DNA of 64,000 bases. Origin: Tridacna crocea. Its lineage: Eukaryota > Mollusca > Bivalvia > Cardiida > Cardiidae. Every line of letters starts with the position of its first letter. Positions within the stretch are counted from its first letter, which is position 1. The stretch is taken from contig OX031062.1 in the NCBI GenBank assembly GCA_943736015.1, forward strand, positions 26,633,462-26,697,461. The letters are read 5' to 3'. The translations under genes and the position numbers were made by a program. Under the pieces are notes generated by a model, which had not been told where the DNA came from, ran no database searches, and saw only the letters and a program-made list of their open reading frames with translations. Of the stretch, positions 47,737 through 58,213 are shown piece by piece.

Positions 47737-47853
47737 AGGAAAACGTGTGTGACAGGCCGGGTACATTCAAATGTCGTGCGGGTAACTGTATTGATACCGG
47801 AATGATAAATGATAGCAAATGTGACTGTTACATACACTGCGATGATGAACAAG
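47737..47853 (+). CDS. LDL-receptor class A-like six-cysteine exon
   Basis: The exon follows gtatgttttag and ends CAA G before gtaagg; 2 bases, 38 codons and 1 base, phase 1-1 like the linkers. The Cys spacing is C-x7-C-x4-C-x10-C-x-C-x3-C, with TFKC, GNCI, KCDC and CDDE. F-x-C-x-x-G-x-C-I followed by C-D and an acidic D-D-E is the LDLa signature. The spacing around Cys4 and Cys5 is non-standard and the usual S-D-E-x-x-C6 is missing, so LDLa-like is the safe name. LDLa domains normally bind Ca2+ through acidic residues near the end. A hairpin MITE ends only 20 bp upstream of the exon. Confidence 0.72.
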
Positions 47854-47984
47854 GTAAGGCATCAGTATTACCAAATATTTCTTTTCAACTCATATAAATC
47901 TGATTGTTACATTTCTTGGTTTGCACCACACAAGTTTGGCTTGAAATATCGAAGACAGAATATTGTTATGTATTTAGGGGAAAG

Positions 47985-47987
<3 letters not shown>

Positions 47988-48015
<28 letters not shown>
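47988..48015. repeat. (GT)n microsatellite
   Basis: An uninterrupted TG dinucleotide run about 135 bp after the LDLa-like exon. Confidence 0.95.
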
Positions 48016-48155
48016 AGGAATGCACATATTTAGTGTAAAACGGAAAGAAAAGGTTGTCAAAAAATACAAAATACAAGATAGACCGCAGATGCAACACCCG
48101 TACACACACATACACTTGCATTTTGACTTTTTTGTTTAAATCACTCTTTCTCGTG

Positions 48156-48160
<5 letters not shown>

Positions 48161-48211
<51 letters not shown>

Positions 48212-48212
48212 A
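48161..48212. repeat. (CT)n microsatellite
   Basis: A ~52-bp CT run with one TTT interruption. Confidence 0.95.
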
Positions 48213-48440
48213 ATAGGACCACATTTAAATTACTGTCTTTGTTATTCATACTTGACTTATATTTCTGTATATGAGTGTTAAAACATTATCTGGAATTCAG
48301 CATTACAATTAATACATCAATAGATCTATTTAACAAACACTTGATTTTCTTAGTCTATACCGCTCACAGTCTTACATGTTTATATTTCTACTCCAAAAAT
48401 CTTTGGTAAACAATAGCACAGTGAACAGATTTTCGCAACA

Positions 48441-48646
48441 GTCTTTCCAAACAACCCCGAGTTAGAAACTTCATGGGAGAAATCTTTTTAGTATTTCGAG
48501 AAATAGAAAATAGCGTTTGTGGGAGAGAGCTCGTTGAAACCATTGTGGAAAAGGAGAAAATACTAGAGCTCTACTAGCGTTTTCAACTGGAGATTTTTTA
48601 TTAATTTGGAAAAGTCTTAAAAAATCGTCATGCGGAAAAGGGTTAA
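48441..48646 (+). mobile_element. Degenerate hairpin MITE copy
   Basis: It retains ccattgtggaaaaggagaaaat, a damaged right hairpin arm, aatttggaaaagtctta and the end aaaagggttaa. This is an old copy. Confidence 0.6.
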
Positions 48647-49030
48647 CTGTTTCATCTTCTAATTTCGTGCAGATCTAGCTGGTTAAAAAACTATAAAGAT
48701 GCAAAATAATGCATGACTTCAAATGGAGAGATATATGACATAACCATGATGTCCTCGAGCGTTACGTCATCTGTTGTGTCAGCTGCTTCAGCCAAAAATA
48801 GATCATGTGTTTGTACAGAAAAGTACATGTATGATACATGTATGTATAAACACAGGTCTACTGTTCTTGAAAATCATTTGAAAACAAAAGGAGAATTAGG
48901 CCTAATAAATAGAATAGTCAACTGGGGGTGTGTGATATAAAAATTCTGTCACTCGAATGGGTTTTGACATGCTTACAATACTCGTCCCTAGGACTCGTTT
49001 TTCAACCGCATCACACCCCATTCTAGTGAC
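48647..49030. other. Intron, unexplained open stretch
   Basis: A 75-codon open stretch at 48713-48940 has a Ser-rich part and CVC, but no suitable splice sites or similarity to L, A or B exons. I leave it uncalled. Confidence 0.4.
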
Positions 49031-49482
49031 ATAGAGGATATTTGTTTTTTCGGTGAAAGATCGGAATTTATTTCATCGAGTGGACACCATCGGTAATATT
49101 TTCACGAGTGGTGCTGCCACGAGTGAAAATATTACCGATGGTGTTCACGAGATGAATTAAATTTCTATCTTTCACCGAAAAAAAAAAAAAATTCTATTTA
49201 TTTTATGCTTTTAACCCTTTCTGGGAGGAGCTTTATCAAAATTCAGTACAGTTCTTTTCCCTTATTCCCCGTGGCGTACCCCTCCCGCATAGCAAGGTTA
49301 CGTCAAGCGCAAGAAGTGTAACTTGGTATATGATATCATATTTCCCATCTGGTTGCTAGGCACGCGCAATTTACCTTGGCAACAAGAACGTGAAAGTCGG
49401 TATTTTCACTGGTGGTGCCAGTGTAAGATCGAAAAATATTTTCACTGCTATTTCTCGATATCCCACAGGAAAGCATGAAATA
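49031..49482 (+). mobile_element. Fold-back element, copy B
   Basis: Same ends and arms as copy A (taGAGGATATTTG to gcatgaaata). The TGACGTCA palindrome is altered to tgatatca. It abuts the start of the Penelope-like remnant. Confidence 0.87.
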
Positions 49483-51350
49483 AAGATTTTTATTATCACA
49501 CACCACCACTTAATTATCCTGTATTTATAAAACGAAAGTTTTTGAACTGCTTAGATATGAAAATTACTATCAAAAAAATCCCAGAGAGTAATCAATTACA
49601 AGTTTTCAACAACATCAAAAATCTTATAGCAGAAAACAAAAGATTTTTTTTATCGAAATTGCAATGTAAAACCAGTCCTTTTTATGGCTCAGGTAAAATA
49701 CATAAGAACTAAATTATTCAAAACTCTTGTTCTAATAACCATGTAGACTGTATTGAAATTTCTGTTTCTGTAGGCTTAACACTAAACCTATGACAGTAGG
49801 CCCTGTTTGCAAAACGAGTCGTCTGAGCTCTGTTTTGGATAAGTAACTTAAACCTTATAATTATGAAAAAGGCACAAAGCTACCTACTGGTTAACATTGT
49901 ACTTTATTCCTGAAAATGTTTCAGTGCAGAGTACACACGTTTGATTTGACATTGTCAGTCTATATACTGAATTCCACACAGTCTAGGACTAAAGTCTATA
50001 TATATATACATGTATTTCCTTTTGGATGGATAAGCATCAAGAATTGCTGTCAGAACGTTTTAGTAATATGGTTAATTTGCGGGTTCTTCAAATTATTCTC
50101 AAAAACAACATTTTTTCATTTGATAAATCGTTCTATAACCAAATCAAACGTACAGCAATGGGAACTAAAGTGGACCCTACATATGCTACTCTTGTCCTTG
50201 GGTTTCTAGAGGAAATACCCTACCAAACGGTAGAATACGAAAAGGGTAACGTATTTGCTAAATTCGTACGTGATCAATGTAGAAGATATATAGATGACTG
50301 TTTTATATTCTGGCAAATATTATTGGGAGAGCTGGCTTATTTTTGTACGGCCGTTAATTCTTTCCATAAGGATATTTTGTTTAAGATACAAACGATTGAT
50401 AATCAGTCACCCTCTCTTGATGTTATGGTCATCAAAATAGATACAAGTTTCAGTTTCCACCGGCATTGAAGTCTACAGATTCTAAGCAGTATTTAAATTT
50501 CAAGTCATGTTATCCAAAACATACTCAAATCAACATCCAAGTTTCCTTGGCTCGTAGAATATGAACCGTTGTTTCTGATATAAGTCTTCGTAATTCTCGT
50601 TTACAAGAATTAACTTCTTCATTGATTGGCTGGAATATCTGGACGGTGCAGATGAAAAAAAAAAAGATTCATAAAAGCATTACGCATTCCAAGAAACAGT
50701 ATTTTAACAGTTAAAGAAAAGACTTGTGGAGTCCGGGGTCGTCGGGATTTTTCATTGGCCCACACGTTCGGCGCGAGTACTGGTGTAGTTCCTAGGAAGC
50801 AGAATCGAGAGAGATAAGCTCTATAAGTTGTTAGAACTTGTTTCTCAATCGATGTAAAATACATGTATATATGTTTAAACTTAAAGAAAAGACTGAAAAA
50901 TCTATTTTACCATTCGTATCCACCCTCAATCCTCAAAACAATTAAATACCGGTATTCGGATTGCTAAGATGTAACTTGACAATTCTAAGCGGGGATGAAA
51001 AAATGAGTAGTCACAGACACTAAATTCATAAAATGTAAAAGGCAGCTCCCTAATCTTACACACCTTATTACGCGGTCGTAGTTCCACAAGCAAGACACAG
51101 CCACTTGCATAAAAAGGTGGAGAACCACGTTAAGGACTGTGTGATTATATTATTGAAGGTAATAACATTAAATTAAATGATGAAACGTTTTTTTGTTAAA
51201 AAAATATGAAATGTACAGTTAAAAATGTTATTTATGTTTTAATTTGTACTCTAGGGATTTTTACATCGGATATACTGATGACAAATAAAGGAACAGAAAA
51301 ACAGTATATTATCAACAAGTCAGAGATGTATAAACAAGACAAATGCCTTT
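49483..51350 (+). pseudogene. Broken Penelope-like retroelement (reverse transcriptase)
   Basis: An open stretch at 50026-50469 encodes RT motifs: an F-x-x-x-F-Y-N-Q-I-K-x-T-A-M-G-T block, then RRYIDDCF with the YIDD core. Upstream, in another frame, lies SPFYGSGKIHKN, the usual L-P-K-I-H-K region. Downstream are TDSKQYLNF with YPKHTQ and SLARR, the block after the RT thumb in Penelope-like elements, and further on KRQLPNLTHLITRS. Stops, frame changes and a SINE insertion at 50725 show it is dead. No GIY-YIG endonuclease was recognised. It lies in the intron before L5. Confidence 0.82.
50725..50880 (+). mobile_element. 5'-truncated SINE inserted in the Penelope-like element
   Basis: The 156-bp insert is bordered by a perfect 14-bp duplication (ttaaagaaaagact at 50711-50724 and 50881-50894). 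The body tcattggcccacac, gtactggtgtag, ggaagcagaatcg and acttgtttctcaatcgatg matches the SINE inside the tandem units. Confidence 0.9.
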
Positions 51351-51517
51351 AAGTGCGCAACTAGACAAATGTTCCCGAACCTCTAAAAAAATTATCGACC
51401 TTTCCTTTCTTTAACATGCATAACGACAATGTTTCAGCCAGGTTACATAAAGAACAATCATTCATTAATAGCGATTTACACCTAGATTTAACTTTGAACA
51501 GTTTTCAAATATCAATG

Positions 51518-52279
51518 GCTACCCAATTTGCCTGTAATTGATTAGCATTCGATCATTCTGTAGCTTTACCAAATGTTGCTCTTTCCTGTAGAGTTGTTGC
51601 GTTTACAACAATTGACAGAAAGCTTAATCATCTTAACTACGTGGTATTGTCATAGTCAAATAGACGTTTAACCTTTTGCCGGTAAATGTATGACATAGGG
51701 GATATTTGTTTTTTTCGGTGTAAGATCGAAATTTATTTCATCGAGTGGACACCATCGGTAATATTTTCACGAGTGGCGCAGCCACGAGTAAAAATATTAC
51801 CTATGGTGTTCACGAGATGAAATAAATTTCGATCTTTCACCGAAGAAAACAAATATTCTATTTTTTTTTATGCTTTAAACCCTTTCTGGAAGGTGTTTTA
51901 TCAAAATTCAGTATAGTTCTTTTCCCTTATTCCCCGTGGCGTACCCCTCCCGCATAGCAACGTTACGTCAAGCGCGTGAAATGTAAGGTATATGACGTCA
52001 TATTTCCCATCTGGTTGTTAGGCACGCGCAATTTACCTAGGCAACAAGAACGTGAAAATCGGTATTTTCACTGGTGGTACCAGTGTAAGATCGAAAAATA
52101 TTTTCACTGCCATATCTCGATATCCTACCGGAAAGCATGAAATAATTGTTGATATCTGTCCTTTTCGTTGGTCTTTCATACAGCCTGGATGTAAGTGATG
52201 GACGTTAAGAAATCATACTTCCCACGCTGTTTATTCTGAAGTGCATTGGCATCATTTATAAAACTGAACTATGTCACTA
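51518..52279 (+). repeat. Diverged relic of the cassette tail (unit 0), split by a fold-back element
   Basis: The stretches 51518-51696 and 52145-52279 match the last ~310 bp of units 1 and 2: cattctgtagctt, tgacagaaagcttaatc, tagacgttta, ttgttggtc-like and gaact-atgtcact words occur in the same order. It ends at the same tgtcact where units join. A ~447-bp fold-back element sits inside it. No A or B exon of this older unit is seen upstream, where a Penelope-like element lies. It could instead be an independent dispersed repeat that forms the unit's tail. Confidence 0.7.
51696..52145 (+). mobile_element. Fold-back element, copy C, inside the relic cassette tail
   Basis: Same structure as copy A. 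Comparison with the tandem units, which lack it, gives an empty site and supports a short TA-type target duplication. TGACGTCA is present. Confidence 0.87.
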
Positions 52280-52960
52280 TTTTCTCCTCGACACCTATGG
52301 AGTTTTCTTACAAGTCCTTCGGAATGACACATATCTGTTAAAGAAGACGGATTGTTCATCTTCGCAAGCTAAGGATACTAAGGTAGTACCCTTGGCCGCT
52401 CTCCTCTTTAAAAATCGAAGGTCCTACTGCGCCATTTCATTGAATGCGATCAAAACACATCGCTTCTAATCAAACCATCCGTAACAAGAAATCTTTCGCA
52501 AAACAGAAAAGAATAATGGCGGTGCCCGTCAAAAACGAAAGTTGTGTATGTGACGAAAATTTGCCAAAAAAGAGTAGATGATCGATATTCGATGAGTTTT
52601 CTTTTTATAGTTTACGATCAATTATGTGAAATATTAGAGCGGATTCCACAGCCAAATGATTGCAAATCATCGTATGTCTGTTCGTCCTGTTTTTGATGTG
52701 ATGAATCCGAAAGCACAGTCTAACACATTTTATAACGAGCATTTTGATTGGTCAGAAATAACATCAGCAAAGGTTACGCAACTCGTGATATTCGATAGGT
52801 GGCGCAGCGGGAGTTTCGATTTTTAAAGAGGCGAGCCAAGGGTATATAACGAACAAAGTGGAGTTGGTATCCTTGGCTTGCAAAGATGCGGATTGTTATG
52901 ATCTGGTTGCTTTTACGCGTGGTTTATGTGTAATTATTGTACATTTACAATTTATTATGC
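52280..52960. other. Intron segment between relic tail and tandem array
   Basis: Moderately GC-richer sequence with two inverted blocks: cctcgacacc...ccttggccgctctcctctttaaaaatcga near 52392-52428 and tcgatttttaaagaggcgag near 52816-52835. These could be the two ends of another element (~430 bp). Confidence 0.5.
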
Positions 52961-54004
52961 CCCCCTTCGAAGAAGCGGGGGTATATTGCTTTGCACTTGT
53001 CGGTCGGTCCGTCGGTCGGTCCGTCGGTCCATAGATCACAATTTTGTCCGCAGCATAACTCAAAAAGTATTTCAAGTATTATCTTGAAACTACATAGGTG
53101 ATAGATCTCATTAAGGAAGAAGTGCAGTGCACAAGAATCATAACTCTGACCATCATATTTATGGAGTTATTGCCCTTTGTTGATTTTCATACTTAATTTT
53201 TGTCCGGAGCATAACTCAAAAGGTTTTTCAGGTATCATCTTGAAACTTTATATGTGGTTAGATCTTATTCAGGAAAAGTGTAATGCACAAGAACCATAGC
53301 TCTGTCCATCATATTTTGCAGTTATTTCCCTTTGTTGATTTTCATACTTAATTTTTGTCCGGAGCATAACTCAAAAAGTATTTCAGATAACACCTTGAAA
53401 CCTCATAGATGAATTAATCTTATTAAGGAGACGTGCAGTGCACAAGAACTATAACTCTGCCCATCATATTTTTGGAGTTAATGCCCTTTGTTGATTTTCA
53501 TACTTAATTTTTGTCCGGAGCATAACTCAGAAAGTACATGTATTTCAGGCATCATCTTGAAACTACATAGGTGGATAGATCTCATTAAGGAAAAATGCAG
53601 TGCACAAGAACTATAACTCTGCCCATCATATTTATGGAGTTATTGCCCTTTGTTGATTTTCATGCTTAATTTTTGTCTGGAGCATAACTCAAAAGGTTTT
53701 TCAGGTATCATCTTGAAACTTTATATGTGGATAAATCTTATTCAGGAAAAGTGTATTGCACAAGAACCATAACTCTGTCCATTTAATTTTTGCAGTTATT
53801 TTCCTTTGTTGATTTTCATACTTAATTATTGTCCGGAGCAAAACAAAAAAAAGTATTTCAGGTATCACCTTGAAACCTCATAGGTGGATTAATCTTATTA
53901 AGGAGACGTGCAGTGCACAAGAACTATAACTCTCTCCATCATATATTTGGAGTTATTGCCCTTTGTTGATTTTCATACTTAATTTTTGTCCGGAGCATAA
54001 CTCA
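52961..54004 (+). repeat. Seven ~157-bp tandem units after a gggggtata head
   Basis: The head is ccccccttcgaagaagcggg and gtatattgc, then a 12-bp ggtcggtccgtc run (52998-53031). Units start at about 53046, 53199, 53356, 53512, 53676, 53828 and 53986 with tttttgtccggagcataac, cttgaaac-t, gtgcagtgcacaagaac and gttattgccctttgttga. Units are well conserved, so this is a younger array. Confidence 0.88.
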
Positions 54005-54071
54005 GAAGCAGAATACAGAGAGATTGGTATAAGTTGTACGAACTTGTTTCTCAATCGATGTGAAATAAATA
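54005..54071 (+). mobile_element. SINE tail fragment
   Basis: agaagcagaatacagagag and gaacttgtttctcaatcgat match the tail of the SINE at 50725-50880. It is fused directly to the last 157-bp unit. Confidence 0.7.
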
Positions 54072-55636
54072 TTTTTAAACTAAACTTTGAAATTGACTAG
54101 AAATTGGCAATCCCTAAGGACTCGTAAGAAAAATCCGTAAGTGTTATACCACCTTCACATTTACAGATTTAGATGCACGTCACATATCCGTTAATTGTCC
54201 ATTTACGATTTATTACGAGTTGTTACAATGTACTTACGGCCTTCGATATACACTAACGTTATCTACAAGTATGGCTCTACAGAAAGCTAGAAAGGCAGAC
54301 ATCAGCAAACAGTGGACGTGTTCACCCACCTTCGAATCACCACCACCACAGCTAGAGCCCGCTGTGATAGAAGACCGCCTGCCTTCCACTGAATCACAGC
54401 AGCTGCATCCAAAGAGGGTCCTGCGTGGCAGCCATGTCCTGCATCAAAATCTCCTGCGTGCTGAACGTCTCTTCTGCCTGGGAGTCTCTACTTGCTGCTA
54501 GGGATCTTCCTGTTCTGCTAGTTGAAGGAGCAATTGAAGAGTTTTGATACAATTGCAATCTGTGTCTTTTCGTATGCTATATTGTCTCACTGGATGTCAG
54601 CTATTGAATGATGATACACAGAGAACTGAACGCTTTTTGCAAAAAAAAAAAAAAAATCCAGGGCTCGTAAAAACTCCTAACGTACTCTCATCTATTCGTG
54701 ACAATACGTTAACATGTCGTAATTTACACGTAAACGACTAGATTAATCGTAACCATCCGTGATATACTTGTAACAGTTCGTAAACGGTTCTTAAAATGTA
54801 GCATGGTTGTATTTCTCTGTAATAATTCGGAACAAATCATAGATATTTGCCATACATACCTTGTAACAACTCGTAATAAATCGTAAATGGACATTAATTA
54901 CTCATAAACCGCTGGTAAAAGCGGCCAGATCGTAACAGTCTGTGTACTTTTACGGATATGTCACATCCGTAAAGACTCTTCAGGAAAATCCGTAGGTGTG
55001 AAGGTGGTATTACAGTACTTACGGATTGTTACAAGTTATTTACGAGTTATTTACGGAAATTTTTATCCGTGGACACTAGTAAGAAAATTTTTGATGTCAA
55101 AAATTTTGTCTCTTCTTAAACGGATGCTCACGTGTGTCTGCGAGTTGTGACGAGTAATTAATGGATGCGAACGAGTTATTTACGGATGCTTGCAATTGAC
55201 TATGAGTTGGCAATCAATAAGGACTTGTAAGAAAAATCCTTAAGTGTGAAGGTGGTACTAAGGTGGTATTAAGCATTCGTAATATTTGGTAAAACAATCT
55301 GAAACCGTCACAAATATTAAAACAAATTGTTCAAGAGACATTTACAGACTTTTGCGAGTAGTTTACGGCGGGGTTACAAGCGGTTTACTATACTTTTGGA
55401 TTGTTACAGGTTATTTACGAGTAGGTTATGGAAATTTTATCCGAGGACACTCGTTAGAAAACTTTGGACATGTTTTAAATTTTGTTCTCTACTTTCACGG
55501 ATCCTCACAAGTGTCTGCGAATTATTTACGGGTTATTTACGGAAGCTGACAAGTTATGTACGGATGCTTGCTACTGACTATGATTTGGCAATCAATAAAG
55601 ACTTGTAGGAAAAGTCTTTAAGTGTGAAGGCGGTAA
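54072..55636. mobile_element. Cluster of GTAA-rich TIR transposons (E3 complete, plus partial ends)
   Basis: A right end at 54100-54145 abuts E3 (54146-55010), whose two ends are tataccaccttcac and gtgtgaaggtggtat. Two more right ends lie at ~55225-55256 and ~55600-55636. The final one stops at the first base of tandem unit 1. Inside E3 a GC-rich stretch (54280-54440) matches the complement of 44050-44240 in E1. Confidence 0.72.
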
Positions 55637-55854
55637 AATGGTGGATAAAGTGTAACAATGTAAGCGTTAACTGTTATAAGAGACCGTTATCAGTGTTCTT
55701 TTTCTGATAGCAGTAAGCTCAGCTAACACGGATATAAAGATATTGTAGTCATAATTTCGAGTAATGGCATTTATTGCTATAAATACATTTGGACTACCTT
55801 CTACTGAGTGCTCATCAGCTGAGTGTGATTGGACATTCATTTTCTCACTTACAG

Positions 55855-56133
55855 AAACTGAAGTGTCAAGCAGTGGTAAACCATCACTATCTGAAGGAAG
55901 TACCCTAGGAAAGTCTTCTTCGCCTGAAGGACGTACAACTAAATTGACAGCATCATCAGGATCACAAACCGAGCCAAGTTCAAAAAGTGAAGGGACATCT
56001 GGACCATCGACCTCTGGTCCAGCAGCACCTCCAGGTGCAACCACTGTAGGCCCCCCTGCCACATCTGCAATACTTACCCCTGGCAAATCTCCCTCTCTCA
56101 GTGGAAGAACTTCAGCACCAACAACACAACCCA
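55855..56133 (+). CDS. Exon L5: long Ser/Thr/Pro/Gly mucin-like linker, tandem unit 1
   Basis: The exon follows ttctcacttacag and ends CCC A before gtaaga; 92 full codons, phase 1-1. It is far longer than L1-L4 and dominated by Ser, Thr, Pro and Gly. GKPSLSEG near the start and GKSPSLSG near the end suggest internal expansion of a short motif. No Cys is present. It is probably heavily O-glycosylated if secreted. It differs from L6 and L7 by one visible codon (Glu versus Gln in SQT-E/Q-PSS). The minus strand here is also open, which reflects composition and is not a gene. Confidence 0.87.
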
Positions 56134-57115
56134 GTAAGAAGCATTTTTGATAGTTGTATCATAATCATACTGCTATCGCGAAAAACTGAAGTTTATTCAA
56201 AGTGACCAAGTACCCAGTAAAGGGGTTCGGATATAGATTGATGAACAGAAAAAGATTTCCTGTTGAAAGAAATCGACATTTGATGCATTTCGTCGTAATC
56301 ATGCACAGTTAAAGATATGGTTAAGGTTTAGACGGAGATCCAAAGTGATAGAGTCAAGTCCTGACCTCGATTTCAGTCTTTCTCTGTAATAATTCACAAC
56401 GGACGTCCATGTAAGTTATAATTGAGAGATTTCTTAGTAACGATCTTGCAAGATTACTTGGTAATGTTTATCTGTTTACTTGGGTGTCTTGTTAAGGTGT
56501 TTTTGGGATAAGACCTCTACGACTATTCATACAAAGTCGGAAGAATAAGAAATGTGTTGTATAAAACTGGCTTGCTTACGGTTAATCAGGTAGATTATGC
56601 CACGATTTTGTGAAGTCAAAATCGATGTCATGATATTGCCGAGGTTGCATCAGATTTTACAGGAATAATCAAGAAAATTGCTAAATGAGGGTTGCATGTA
56701 GTAATGCATAACTGTAGGAAATAAAGAGATTGTCGTCTCCTAGCTGAAAGCTACGTTGATGCTAGTAAGAATTGCCTTAGGCAACTTAGACAAAATAGAG
56801 CTGTTCCCATCTTTATTTCCCGTTTGCAGTTGATAAACACTTATAGTGTTAGTCCAAGAACGGATACATGGGATGAAGCAAACACATTTGATGGATATGA
56901 AAGCATAGTCCTGAGAGGTTGTGAAGAAAGGTACTTTATTCCGATGTGCACATTGGATGGTAGGGCAGAAGCGATATAGTTACTGTATGTGGAAAGAATT
57001 GGGTATTTCACCATGCAGTTTTTCACTTATGTTTCTAAGTATTGCTTCCCTTTTGAAGATAAATGACGACAAGCAGGCGTCCACTGTTAAGGATACTACT
57101 TTTTATATTCTTCAG

Positions 57116-57369
57116 AGCAATGTGAACGTCGTTATATTAGCTCACCTGACGCGGATGGTGTAAGTGTCAGTATTAAAGACTTTGAGGATGATGTTGAAAG
57201 CCTATTGAGCGGAGAAGAGGTGCCAATTCCTAAAGTGAACAACGAGTCGGTTTATACGATCACATTGAACCCAGCTGAAGTTGTCATGGATTTTGTTATC
57301 ACTTTAAGCAACATTGAGTCAGCAACTGTGGACTTCACACGAGAAGGAGAAGAGGAACCAATTTCGAGG
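57116..57369 (+). CDS. Exon A5: first half of Cys-bracketed domain, tandem unit 1
   Basis: The exon follows tatattcttcag and ends TCG AGG before gtaact; phase 1 to 0, 84 codons. Joined to L5 it starts K-Q-C-E, with Cys third. It has ISSPDADGVSVSI, matching the SSNA-x-x-x-GV start of A3 and A4, an N-E-S sequon, and the NIESA segment matching NIESF/NIDSL. It lacks the IFDG box and is acidic. Identical in unit 2 as far as I can read. Confidence 0.88.
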
Positions 57370-57584
57370 GTAACTTAGTAAAACTTTTTTTTGCCACAGT
57401 GACAAAAAATAGTGATTTATTTCATTATTTAATCTTTTATTAACAATTATAGTGAATTTTCTGTAAACAAAGGGGAATAGCAACAATTCTGATATTCTAT
57501 TTCATGTTTTACTTTTAGATGTGGTACCTTTAATAATATGACAAATTGTAACAATTTTGATTTAAAGATATTCATGTAATATCG

Positions 57585-57790
57585 ATTGAGAAATAAGTTC
57601 TTACAACCTACACTAATCTGTCACGATTCTGCTTCCTGGGAAGTACACCAGTACTTGTGCCGAGTGTGTAGGCCAATGAAAATCTCAAGTTGACACCCGC
57701 TTCTGGGTTTCGAACTTGAGGTGTTATGGTTACAAGGCCGACGTTCTACCTCACAACGACGGACACCACACAAAGGTTTGCTAGTAACAA
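57585..57790 (-). mobile_element. tRNA-Thr-like SINE inside tandem unit 1
   Basis: On the minus strand a tRNA-like head contains an anticodon-loop-like CTTGTAACC and a B-box-like AAGTTCGAAACCC. The tail contains ggaagcagaatcg and aacttatttctcaatcgat. The tail is shared with 50725-50880 and 54005-54070. It lies in the A5-B5 intron and is copied with the unit, so it predates the tandem duplication. Confidence 0.7.
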
Positions 57791-58041
57791 GTTTACTCGT
57801 ATGCGTTAGAAAACTCTAAAGAAAATGGCCACCAACCCAATTCTATGCAGCACTTATACATTCTTTTTATTTCCAATGCAATAAAACAATGGTACGGATT
57901 TGCATCTACCAACAGAATCTACAGCTTCTTCTCTGTATCTCAATTATTTGCCATTTCGAGAATAGTGAAAGTTTTGGAGAGGGTATCCGAAGTTGAACTA
58001 TAATTATTAGATATGTTATCGTCAGTTTTGTTGTATTCCAG

Positions 58042-58213
58042 GATATTAATGTCCGTGAAGAGCCTTCACCGATAAACGCATTGTCGCCCGAAATTTCTGG
58101 TGAACCAGTCCAATTAATTGAAATACGTAATATTGTGCCAACAGAAGGTCTTCCGGACGATGTAATTCCCACAGTAACTGTCGTATCTTTCACATTGTGT
58201 AAGAAGCCCAAAG
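58042..58213 (+). CDS. Exon B5: second half of Cys-bracketed domain, tandem unit 1
   Basis: The exon follows gttgtattccag in phase 0 and ends AAA G before gtaatg; 172 bp, identical in length to B3 and B4. It contains IEIRNIVP, GLPDDVIPTVT and FTLCKKPKG. The single Cys near the end is the partner expected for A5. It joins L6 in frame, forming a Glu codon. Confidence 0.88.

Noticed and set aside
48713-48940. 75-codon Ser-rich frame as an extra linker exon
   Set aside because: It lacks a matching phase-1 acceptor/donor pair and the peptide does not resemble L exons.
50026-50469. Functional reverse transcriptase gene
   Set aside because: Required N- and C-terminal parts lie in other frames with stops and a SINE insertion; it is a remnant.
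52961-54004. CRISPR-like array or coding repeats
   Set aside because: Units are ~157 bp, contiguous, with no unique spacers, and the genome is eukaryotic.
54220-54501. 93-codon open frame as a gene
   Set aside because: It lies inside a TIR transposon and crosses the block shared with E1. No domain or splice evidence.
55667-56086. 139-codon minus-strand open frames opposite L5, L6 and L7
   Set aside because: They are mirror frames of the Ser/Thr/Pro/Gly exon, open because of its composition. They have no splice or family support, and their copies only follow the tandem units.
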